Of a DNA stretch of 64,000 nucleotides, positions 56,263 to 64,000 are shown in pieces (within the stretch, counting starts at the first letter, position 1; each line of letters begins with the position of its first letter). Origin of the DNA: Rapana venosa (lineage: Eukaryota > Mollusca > Gastropoda > Neogastropoda > Muricidae); assembly GCA_028751875.1 (NCBI GenBank), contig CM054155.1, positions 11,924,671 through 11,988,670 of the forward strand, in the 5' to 3' direction. Made by a program: the position numbers and the translations under genes. A model generated the notes under the pieces. It was not told the DNA's origin and did not search any database. It worked only from the letters and a program-made list of their open reading frames with translations.

Positions 56263-56655
56263 TGTCACTATGGCCAAATGGCTAAGACCGTTCAATTTCA
56301 ATCATGAGGGTCCATGAAGTCGTGGGTTCGAATCTCGGTGATGTCTGATGAATTAAGCGAATTGTTTACGATCTGCCATGTCAATTTCATGTGCAGACCT
56401 GCGAGTGCCTTCATTCCCTTTGTGTATACACACATACAGGTCTAAACATGCACCTTAAAGATCCGTCATTCATGTCAGCGTTGGGTGCATTATGGAAGCA
56501 CGAACATACTCAGCATACATCCCTGAAGTCGGAATGTGGCAACCTTCACGGTGGGTAAAAAACCGACTACATACGCAAAAACTCACCATTAATTTTGTGA
56601 AATCTCGGAGCTCTAGATGAAGAACAACATCAACAACAACAACAACAACACATTT
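56263..56655 (+). mobile_element. SINE-E, most complete copy, with (AAC)n tail
   Basis: A tRNA-like head (A-box-like 'TATGGCCAAATGGCTAAGAC', B-box-like 'GGGTTCGAATCTC' at 56325-56337) is followed by a body with 'ATGCACCTTAAAGATCC', 'CATGTCAGCGTTGG' and 'CCCTGAAGTCGGAATG', then 'GAGCTCTAGATGAAGAAC' and AAC repeats (56620-56652). It ends 45 bases before the signal-peptide exon. Other copies lie at 6545, 10831 and 17425. Confidence 0.8.
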
Positions 56656-56700
56656 TTCATGTTTTTCTTCCTTTCTATCTAATTTTCCCGTTTATTCCAG

Positions 56701-56862
56701 TGCAGGGCATCATGAAAACCACAGCCATCTTTTTACTGACTGCCTGGGCATGCGCACTCTTCACTACTGGCGGTGTCATGGCGGATTCCGGCCTCTCCAG
56801 CAGCTCTGAAGATTCGGATGTTGTGGATGAAGTCTCTCTGATGGCTTCCGTTCTGGGAACAA
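56701..56862 (+). CDS. Signal-peptide exon of a small secreted protein
   Basis: A T-rich acceptor ends 'TTTATTCCAG' at 56700. ATG at 56712 opens MKTTAIFLLTAWACALFTTG then GVMADSGLSSSSEDSDVVDE then VSLMASVLGT, 50 codons plus one base, ending at an 'ACAA|GTCAGT' donor (56863). Residues 1-24 are a textbook signal peptide (Lys, hydrophobic core, probable cleavage after GVMA). The acidic, Ser-rich stretch that follows is typical of pro-regions of secreted peptides. The in-frame upstream bases are short and look like 5' UTR. No family is recognised. The preceding exon may be the non-coding leader at 54383-54443 (or its 47 kb copy). Intron reading past the donor is Cys/Trp/Val-rich low complexity, which supports the exon end. 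Confidence 0.6.
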
Positions 56863-58280
56863 GTCAGTTTGTGTCCGTTGTTGCTGTCTCTCTGTCTTGT
56901 CTCTGGTGTTTTGTTTGGGTTTGTTTTTGTTGTTGTTGTTGGGGTTGGGGGGAGGGGTTACAGAGTTGGGGTTATTTGTTTTTTTGGGGTGGGTGTTGTT
57001 TGTATTGTTTTCTCAGCTGAATTGTTTTTGTGATCTATCTTGCCCCATTTTTTGTGTTTTTTAAATAATCTTTTGGGGGAAGGGGCAGGGGAGGGAGGGG
57101 TACTTGTTTCTATATCTTGATCTTTCTTGCTTCTCTTTTTTAGACTGATTCTGGTGTGAGTGACTGAGTGAATAATGTGAGTGTGTGTGTGCTGTTTGTG
57201 TGTGTGTGTGTGTGTATGTGTGTATTGTATTGTGGTGTGTGTGTATGTGTGTGTTGTGCTGTGTGTGTATGTGTATGTTGTGGTGTGTGTGTTGTGGTGT
57301 GTGTGTATGTGTGTGTTGTGGTGTGTGCGTGTACGCGCGCACCAGAGAAAGAAAGATGAGGAGGGGGAGACACAGACAGAGAAAGAAAGATACAGATAAT
57401 ACAAAACAGGCAAACCACCAACAACAACAGAAGTTCATAACAGCTGTAACTTATCTCCAAGGAATCTGCTGCCACTCAATTCAGTTGACAGTTAATGATC
57501 GGAAAGACAACGACCAGTTAATCACCCCCTTAACCCAAATCCATTTCTGCACTCCTTCAACCCCCAAGCTTAGCTTACAAGCAGCCTACTACTGGTATAG
57601 AAGAAGATGGGGGTTTTGCTGATGGCTAAGATTTCAGTTCATAATTCGCCCTGGCACACATGAATACGTTCTGCTGACCACAAGAATGTGTTGTGTCCAG
57701 AACTAAGAATTAACCCTGTGAGTCATACTTTGTCCTGAATCTTAGCCAAGGTCTGTCAGGTTTTTGGAGTTTTATTTTTAGAGCTAGTTCTGAAGTAAAC
57801 TATGGTTTGGTGGAGAATAGGGTAAGAAGTTTTTATTGCAAAGCACATGTATAATTCATGGGCCCTGAGTGTGTTTTTCCGACCTAGGTCTGTGGTAAAC
57901 AATGATTTTGGTAGAAAAGTAGTATAAGAAAGTTATATTCTACGAATAACATGCATAGTCACTCTTTTGTTTTTTTAGTCCTTCTGGATGTAAACTACGA
58001 TTTGGTGGGAAAATGTATTCAGAATTCTACAGTGCAAAGAGCATGATTGATTATAGGTTCTGTGCTTTCCTTAGACAGAGTTCAGATGTAAACGAGGACT
58101 TAGAATTGTACAGTGCAAAGTACAGGATTATGGGTTCTTAAGTGTGGGTGGATAGGTTTTTGCATATGTAAGTAAACAAATGCATGCCATGCCATGTGCA
58201 CAATAACATGCACGCACGCACTTGTACATACGCACACACCTACACACACGCGCGCGCACAGGATGCAAAAACGAACTTAC
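56863..58280. other. Putative intron: GT microsatellites and decayed tandem repeat
   Basis: TTG/G-rich DNA to 57110, (GT)n with TTGTGG units at 57180-57335, then unique DNA. 57780-58150 holds three or four diverged copies of a roughly 90-120-base unit with 'GTAAACTACGATTTGGTGG' and 'CAGTGCAAAG' as common parts. CA/CG repeats lie at 58205-58260. Confidence 0.55.
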
Positions 58281-58286
58281 TCTTTT

Positions 58287-58625
58287 ACCTGAATACATAG
58301 CTGCAGAACACTGTGTGCTTCGGGCCTACCAGCACTGCACTTCAAGGATGGGGTCAAGAAAGACACGACAACAGCCACTGACATCATCTCTCATCTGACA
58401 GCTGGGAAGCGCTTGCCAAACAAACAAAATCACAACAACAGGTTTAGGAGCGCAGTACTACGTGAGGAAATGTTACAGGGGAGAAGGGAAGAGACTCCAC
58501 AAGCTGAAGAACAGAAGAAAGCCCTGGAAAGAGAGACAGCAAAACCAGGCCATCAGTCAACCCACCGTCCAGTGTTGCCTGCACCAGCTGTGGCAGAGAC
58601 TGCCATGCAGGGATCGGTCTGCTGA
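58287..58625 (+). CDS. Candidate internal or alternative exon, product unknown
   Basis: After CTGCAG at 58286 the frame TLCASGLPALHFKDGVKKD, then TTTATDIISHLTAGKR, then LPNKQNHNNRFRSAVL stays open to a TGA at 58623-58625. It is hydrophilic and includes Gly-Lys-Arg, a possible amidation and cleavage site. Possible donors lie at about 58440 (CAG|GTTTAG) and 58461 (GTGAGG). Joining at CAG|GTTTAG would put the next exon in the frame that reads RRRRFFNSGHSRYPSSG. Phase from the signal-peptide exon does not match without a weaker donor. This is speculative. Confidence 0.25.
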
Positions 58626-58689
58626 GAGAGTCACTGCAGACGTTGTTCCCAACCAGGCTGAAGAGGAAGAAGGTGGCAGCCAATGTCTA

Positions 58690-58780
58690 TCAAGAACACA
58701 GAAGGAGCGTGTTTGTTTTACAAGATTCAGTGCTATACAAATTCAATGTACTATTATCATTATCATTTTTACCTGGTCGA
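58690..58780 (+). mobile_element. LINE/SINE-C 3' tail fragment
   Basis: 'TTTTACAAGATTCAGTGCTATACAAATTCAATG' (split as TTTTACAAGATTCAGTGC and TATACAAATTCA) then ATT/ATC repeats, as at 11735-11790. Confidence 0.6.
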
Positions 58781-58904
58781 ACAAACAACGGACTGCCTTA
58801 CTGACCTACTGGCTGACCTGTCACTAACTGACCAGCTTACTGATCAGTTACCTTCCTAAATGATCACTGACTCACACTGTTCACACCCTGTTCTATATGT
58901 CAAA

Positions 58905-58995
58905 TTTTTCTCTCTCTCTCTCTCTTCGCTCTCCTCCTCTTCTCTCTCTCTCTCTCTCTCTCCTTCTCTCTCTCTCTCTCTCATCCCCTCTCTCT
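58905..58995. repeat. (CT)n pyrimidine tract upstream of exon
   Basis: About 90 bases of CT/TC with small interruptions, directly upstream of the acceptor at 59008. It would act as a very long polypyrimidine tract. Confidence 0.9.
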
Positions 58996-59008
58996 CTCTC
59001 TGTGCAGT

Positions 59009-59395
59009 GACGGACGCTCTCCCTCAAAGCCTGTTCTCAGTGACCACACTGCTGATGACCAGGACACCTTCACACGTCGGCGTCGCTTTTTCAACAGCGG
59101 CCACTCCAGGTACCCCAGTTCCGGCAGACCTTTTCCGCTCCCGACCCCGTGTCTTCGCCCCTCGAAGTCGGCCCGGCAACAGAGGCAGCTCCCGCAACAA
59201 CGTCAGCCCCTACTAGCTGTGTGTGCCCCTGCTGTGTGCTGTGCCCATGGCAGTGGCTGTGAGGTGTCCGGAACAACGCTCTCTGTTCAGAATGCCAGCT
59301 TCTGTGTGTTGGTTGGTGAGGGCAGTGTCTTGTCCTTCCTGACACATTCAGAACTAACCATCTTGACATACATCTACCCCCCAAACACCTCGTAG
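59009..59395 (+). CDS. Terminal exon of the putative secreted protein
   Basis: A strong acceptor ('CTCTCTCTGTGCAG' ending at 59008) opens two plausible frames. Joined directly to the signal-peptide exon (phase 1) it reads MTDALPQSLFSVTTLLMTRT and ends RPGNRGSSRNNVSPY, with TAG at 59217. The other frame reads DGRSPSKPVLSDHTADDQDT, FTRRRRFFNSGHSRYPSSGR, PFPLPTPC and stops at 59393-59395. It includes a tetrabasic RRRR site, as in peptide precursors. GC content is higher than in the surroundings. AATAAA follows at 59519. No family is recognised. The exon itself is better supported than either reading. Confidence 0.5.
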   Translation, partial: DGRSPSKPVLSDHTADDQDTFTRRRRFFNSGHSRYPSSGRPFPLPTPCLRPSKSARQQRQLPQQRQPLLAVCAPAVCCAHGSGCEVSGTTLSVQNASFCVLVGEGSVLSFLTHSELTILTYIYPPNTS

Positions 59396-59518
59396 TTCAT
59401 TATCCTTTCAATACATTCATTCTTTACTATTCGTTTGGTGTGGTATTGTGTAGCCTTTATTCACGCTACTAACACATTCCTCTCTTATTCAAAAGAACAG
59501 CACCAATACCTACCTCTG

Positions 59519-59524
59519 AATAAA
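59519..59524 (+). promoter_or_regulatory. Poly(A) signal AATAAA
   Basis: AATAAA about 120-300 bases after the two possible stops of the terminal exon. A second AATAAA at 60589-60594 could be a distal site. Confidence 0.45.
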
Positions 59525-59539
59525 ATAATCTTGAAAATG

Positions 59540-60640
59540 TTCAACGTTGAGATTTCAAGCAGAAAATAGGTATCAGCAGACTAAAATCCACAGAGAGGTC
59601 TCAGGTTAGCGACATGATTTTCGCCCAAATAACAGCTCCAAACTTGTTGATATGATTTTTTGCTGTTTAGTGTGCAGAATTTGCTAGCTGTTATAAATAC
59701 AGAATATGACATTGAGTTTTTTTATGTTTGTTTCTTTGATTTATTTTAAGTTCAAGTCACAACCCTTTCTACGGTTTGAAGGAAAGAACCGCCAGAATTG
59801 TGTTTCATTTTCTTTTGACTCTTGTTTATCTGTTCAATCACAAACATCTGTTCGAATGAGGTGAAGACTTCATATCCTGGGTCCTCAAGGAAATGTCTAT
59901 TTTTACATTACTAATGATCAGTGTACTGGTAAAACTTTATAATCTCAAGGTCACTGTTAATCAGTGAAAGTAATTTGGCATGACCCTTGCTCGTGATGCT
60001 GAGTCTGTTAAGGTCGATTTAAGATACACTTGATGCTAATAACTCTATTCTAATTCCTCTAGATTTTGTTCAATTTGTTAAACAGTCTGCGTTGGGTGTT
60101 CACATTGAAATAATATCACCAAATGACCATCTTCAAACAAGTTCAGTTTTTATTTGTTACAGGACGTCTTGAAGGGACAATGTTTATTAGACAAGTTTTT
60201 GTAATAGGTTAACAGGTGAACTGTGTGTGTGTATGGTGTGTGTGAGGCGTGTTTGTGTGTATGTGTGTGTGGGTGTATGGGTGTGTATGTGTGTGTGCAT
60301 CTGTGTATGTGTGTCTGTGAACCAGATTGTAGCCTTCGTCTTTATTTTTTTTCAAATTAATCATTGTTTTCCAAAATTGACTTGCAATATAGACAGCTTG
60401 TTTAATTTTGTGAAGTTTTGTGATATAACTTGCTGATAATATTAGTTGCATTAAATTGCTGGTAGCAATGAATAGTCATCTATCTACACCACTGACTTCT
60501 AGGTCTCCTTACAGAAATTGTAAACAATGTATTCATCAACTTGCTGCCTGAATATCGAATGCAACTGTCTACACACCAGTTCTGCTCAAATAAAGATGCC
60601 GATCATACTTTTTGGCTCTAACATTTTGTTTCTTGGAGAG
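59540..60640. other. No gene recognised; possible long 3' UTR
   Basis: Unique AT-rich DNA with a GT repeat at 60220-60320 and AATAAA at 60589-60594. No coding frame stands out. Confidence 0.4.
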
Positions 60641-60650
60641 AGAGAAGAGA

Positions 60651-60698
<48 letters not shown>

Positions 60699-60800
60699 AC
60701 AACAAAACACACCACACAAAAACACACACACTACGTACACACACAAACAGACAAACATAGTGAGAGACAGAGACACCATAGAAGACAGAATGAAAAACAG

Positions 60801-60832
<32 letters not shown>

Positions 60833-60850
60833 AGAGAGACAAACAGCGAC
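60641..60850. repeat. (GA)n and CA repeats
   Basis: GA repeats at 60641-60697 and 60800-60840, flanking CA-rich sequence. Overlapping open frames are artefacts. Confidence 0.9.
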
Positions 60851-60929
60851 AAGCAGCAGAGACACAGAGAGACTCCAGCCTGTTTCTACCTGTGCTTTAG
60901 CTTAGAGTTTTTGGCGGTAGGGGGTCACC

Positions 60930-61145
60930 TGCAGTGATAAGGAAGTGTGTGAAAGATGGCTTTCAAAGGAGACACATCTTTTGTTGTTGCTGCCTCACCT
61001 TCTGTAAGCCACAGAATCAGAGACAATGTTCTTTTATTTTGTGATGATCAATGACGATGAGGATGACGTAATGATGCTGCTGTGGAAGTGCATCTGTTTT
61101 GAGACAACTTGACAGGGTTGTACTCTACGCTTCCTATCATAAAAT
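60930..61145 (+). repeat. Clean copy of the 34650-34870 segment
   Basis: 'GATAAGGAAGTGTGTGAAAG', 'TTTTGTTGTTGCTGCCTCACC', 'TGTAAGCCACAGAATCAGAG' and 'GTGCATCTGTTTTGAGA' are seen in corrupted form at 34657-34850. I do not recognise the sequence as a gene. Confidence 0.7.
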
Positions 61146-61412
61146 ATATCCCGGCGTCAACCGGGCCCAAGAGATATAGACACCTGCAGTGTTAGTCAGT
61201 AATTGAAGCAACACTCTCACATGTGCACCTGTACAGTGGATGAAGCCTGACTGTGTGGTCCCAGTCTTCCCAACTATCCCATAGCAAACTCACTCTGGGT
61301 AGGAGCTGGCCGGAGTCCTAAAAAATCCCTATGGCTCTTATGAGATTCGAACCCGCGACCTTCCAGTCCGTAAGCCGAGGTGCTAAGCACTACACCAAGG
61401 CGGCTGGTAAGA
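61145..61412 (-). mobile_element. SINE-D, minus-strand copy
   Basis: The minus strand begins with a tRNA-like head: 'GCCGCCTTGGTGTAGTGC' (A-box-like) and 'GGTCGCGGGTTCGAATCTC' (B-box-like). The body follows with 'CCTACCCAGAGTGAG', 'GACTGGGACCACACAGTC', 'CTGCAGGTGTC'. It lies head to head with the copy at 61600-61990. Confidence 0.75.
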
Positions 61413-61599
61413 AGACAATAACCGTTGAAAACCACAACCATGTTATGACTGAAAACATTAACTACTCCAATAACAATTGCAGATATACACGGGGCCTTGA
61501 TTTCAGAAACAAGATGTTTTGCTCTCCAGAGGTCATTCAGGGACTCCAAACACTAGGTCGAAGTTTATATATCTCTTTAATGGATAATATTACTCTTTT

Positions 61600-61990
61600 T
61601 TTCAGCCCTGTGGGTTACGGACTGGAAGGTCGGAGGTTCGAATCCCATAAGAGTCCTAGGGATTTTTCGGACACCGGCCGGCTCCTACCCAAAGTGGGTT
61701 TGCTGTAGGATCGTTGGGAAGACTGGGACCACACAGTCGAGCTTCATCCACTTAACGGATGCGATTTCCAGAGTGTTGCTTAAATTACCTGACCAACATT
61801 GCAGGTATCTGTATTTCTCAGGCCCGGATGACATCGGGATATATTATGAGAGGAAGCTTAGAGTTCAGCCCTGTGAAGAAGTCCCCGAGCACATGCACCT
61901 CCATAGCAGCATCATGGCATCATCCTTACCGTCATTGATCTTCATGCAATAAAAAAGAATGTCCTTGATTCACTCATCACTGTTGCTCTG
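61600..61990 (+). mobile_element. SINE-D, plus-strand copy
   Basis: Plus strand: 'TTACGGACTGGAAGGTCGG', 'AGGTTCGAATCCCATAAGAG', 'GGCTCCTACCCAAAGTGGG', 'GGGAAGACTGGGACCACAC', 'ATTGCAGGTATCTG', then a longer 3' part ending 'CTTCATGCAATAAAAAAG'. The A-box half is degraded. It forms a 250-bp inverted repeat with 61145-61412. Confidence 0.75.
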
Positions 61991-62032
61991 GTCTCATGGT
62001 GAGCTCAGTGTTGGTTTCCCCATAAACATAAC

Positions 62033-62325
62033 GTGACGGGATAGCTCAGTGGTCAGACCACTTGCTTTCCCAAGTTAAGATTAAGCAGCATTGAGCGTAG
62101 TTACCAAGTGAATGGGTGACTGTTTGCGCGCCTTGGCTTCAGTACATTCCCCCAATTCACCCAGCTGTAAATGGGTACCTGCTCTTTAGGGTCAGGGAAG
62201 GTAAAGCAGCGAGGGAGAGGAGATGGGCGCATACTGCTCTCAATATACTGGACCCTGGAGAAGCTGAGGTTTCTGACGTCTCACTCAACGACCGCATAGG
62301 TTATGGGAAGACCTTTACCTTTACA
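62033..62325 (+). mobile_element. SINE-B, second well-preserved copy
   Basis: 'GACGGGATAGCTCAGTGGTC' head, then 'GATTAAGCAGCATTGAGCG' and 'AAGTGAATGGGTGACTG' (5S-like), the body with 'CTTGGCTTCAGTACATTCCC', and a tail of CCTTTA. Full-length like 15548-15838 but with more changes in the 5S-like part. Confidence 0.8.
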
Positions 62326-62448
62326 CATAAACACTGGAGCTTAAGCCATGGAACGAAACAAATGTGCAGATGGTACAAGTGATAAGGATTTTATATGCAT
62401 TTTTTATCAATTCATCCATCAAACAAAAAAAAAACAAAAACATTTTTA

Positions 62449-62948
62449 NNNNNNNNNNNNNNNNNNNNNNNNNNNNNNNNNNNNNNNNNNNNNNNNNNNN
62501 NNNNNNNNNNNNNNNNNNNNNNNNNNNNNNNNNNNNNNNNNNNNNNNNNNNNNNNNNNNNNNNNNNNNNNNNNNNNNNNNNNNNNNNNNNNNNNNNNNNN
62601 NNNNNNNNNNNNNNNNNNNNNNNNNNNNNNNNNNNNNNNNNNNNNNNNNNNNNNNNNNNNNNNNNNNNNNNNNNNNNNNNNNNNNNNNNNNNNNNNNNNN
62701 NNNNNNNNNNNNNNNNNNNNNNNNNNNNNNNNNNNNNNNNNNNNNNNNNNNNNNNNNNNNNNNNNNNNNNNNNNNNNNNNNNNNNNNNNNNNNNNNNNNN
62801 NNNNNNNNNNNNNNNNNNNNNNNNNNNNNNNNNNNNNNNNNNNNNNNNNNNNNNNNNNNNNNNNNNNNNNNNNNNNNNNNNNNNNNNNNNNNNNNNNNNN
62901 NNNNNNNNNNNNNNNNNNNNNNNNNNNNNNNNNNNNNNNNNNNNNNNN
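62449..62948. other. Assembly gap, exactly 500 N
   Basis: A round-number run of N is a scaffolding placeholder, so the true distance between the flanks is unknown. Confidence 0.99.
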
Positions 62949-63340
62949 GTTGTTGTGTGTGTGTGGTGTGTGTGTTGTTGTGTGTGTGTGTTTGGTGTGT
63001 GTGTTGTGCGTGCTGGGCGCGCGTGTGTGTTTACATTTTTTTTTTGAAAAAAAAATGTTATTGTGGCTTGGTGTGTGTTTAATTTGAATTTTTTAAAATT
63101 TTTAAATCGAAATGGTGCATGTGAAAGAATGGTGAATGGAGCGCTTTGATTTGTTTTTTGAAAGATTTAGGTGTATGAATTTAGTATTATTATTATTATT
63201 TTACCCCTTGGTCCCCCTTTTGTCCTTTCCAGTTGGATAGTCTTGGCCGTCCACATGTTCCGGACTCCCTGTACCACTTTGTTGTTTTTTAAAAAAATAA
63301 AGTCAAAAAGTTATGGGGTTTGATGGCATTTTATGTTTTT
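62949..63340. other. Low-quality flank with GT repeat and LINE 3' tail
   Basis: GT/TGTT repeats to 63030, then at 63135-63200 a corrupted '..GAGCGCTTTGATTTG' plus (ATT)n LINE/SINE-C tail. Confidence 0.5.
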
Positions 63341-64000
63341 ATTTTCTTTACCCATTAAAAAATGTAATTCCTGCAAGAAATACCAAGAGCTCTCTCCTTT
63401 GCCTGTATCTTTTTTCAATGTTGTTTTTTGGTTCACTTTTTAAATTTGATATTAAATAGGGGGAGTACCCAGGGAACGTTCAATCTGTCTTGAAGTGATG
63501 GCCATGTAACTGTTGTTCCAGAGGACTTTGATTTTTGGTATTGCAGTGTGGCGGGCTTTGGAGGAATTTCGGTTTTGATCCTTCATACGATACTATAACC
63601 CCTAGTATTGATCTTCAAAGGTTTAATATTTTGCAGCGAAAATTATTTGTTAGGGGTTTGCTATTGGCCTATTTGTCTCACGGGGGTTTTTCGCATGTCT
63701 GCATCCCATATGCTGCGAGGCTTTCAAGATGTTTCCGTTTGACTAGCGCTTCTTTTCCGCAGGCCCATCGATGTTTGTCGAAAAGTCAATTTGTAATTGT
63801 TGCCTTCTTGCTGATGTTCCTCATGGTTTTCAAGTACGTCAGCGATTATTCTGTTAAGAAGTGTGAAGAGAGTTGGAGAGAGAAGACATCCCTGGAATTT
63901 CTCCAATTGTGGTTCGGAAAAACCCGTCTCCTTGTTGCTATCTTTAGGGGAGGGGAAAATTTTAAAGGGAGAGAAAAAGGAGGGGTGAACAGAAAAAGGG
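63340..64000 (-). pseudogene. Third, corrupted copy of the LINE-3 segment
   Basis: The minus strand reads FQGCLLSPTLFTLLNRIIAD then VLENHE (about 63890-63830), matching GCLLSPSLFIIFLYRIMADT at 45490. 63440-63600 matches 45010-45170 and 63940-64000 matches 45541-45600. It is truncated by the window end. Confidence 0.7.

Noticed and set aside
59091..59384. Minus-strand 97-codon frame opposite the terminal exon
   Set aside because: The plus strand has a strong acceptor and pyrimidine tract at its edge; the minus frame lacks splice or start support.

Overview
This window looks like animal nuclear DNA, most likely from a marine mollusc and probably a gastropod. I infer this from the style of the repeats: CA/TG and GA microsatellites everywhere, tRNA-derived SINEs, LINE fragments with short tandem 3' tails, and small exons bounded by GT/AG splice signals. 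There are no operons, ribosome binding sites or CRISPR arrays. The species cannot be fixed from the sequence alone. Most open frames here are readings of low-complexity DNA and are not listed as genes.

Layout. 1-0.75 kb looks like a gene 3' end. 1-13.9 kb is intergenic or intronic DNA full of SINE and LINE remnants, a MITE-like element (7.30-7.95 kb) and some candidate exons (11.9-13.1 kb). 13.96-14.35 kb is a LINE remnant, followed by a 490-bp GAA tract. 15.14-17.18 kb is a cysteine-rich EGF/EB-like coding segment interrupted by poly-G, a SINE with a 13-bp target duplication, a TG array and a 39-bp minisatellite. 17.56-19.6 kb is a large 35/40-bp satellite grown from a 5-bp unit and open in all three forward frames. 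19.88-21.06 kb holds a 25-bp hairpin, a 42-bp tandem repeat and a 3 x 145-bp tandem repeat. 21.2-27.3 kb is LINE 3' ends and a SINE/microsatellite array.

27.37-34.2 kb (minus strand) is the best-preserved element: a nearly full-length APE-type non-LTR retrotransposon. Its ORF1 carries a 2A-like ribosome-skipping motif (DIELNPGP), a coiled coil, an RRM-like part and a long Q/R/G/D-rich tail. Its ORF2 has an endonuclease and a reverse transcriptase. One premature stop, several frameshifts and a nested SINE make it defective.

34.5-44.8 kb is low-quality sequence with runs of inflated homopolymers. Part of it is a corrupted copy of 60.93-62.45 kb, which ends at a 500-N gap. 43.9-47.4 kb recurs as 47.5-54.7 kb (the distal part with many single-base insertions), and part recurs again at 63.3-64.0 kb. 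This is either segmental duplication or, more likely in part, unmerged haplotype or unpolished assembly.

A host gene on the plus strand can be proposed between 54.35 and 59.5 kb: TATA box, non-coding first exon, a signal-peptide exon at 56.70 kb, and a terminal exon at 59.01 kb with a poly(A) signal. Its promoter and first exon also exist as a cleaner copy at 47.06 kb. Exon joining needs transcript data.
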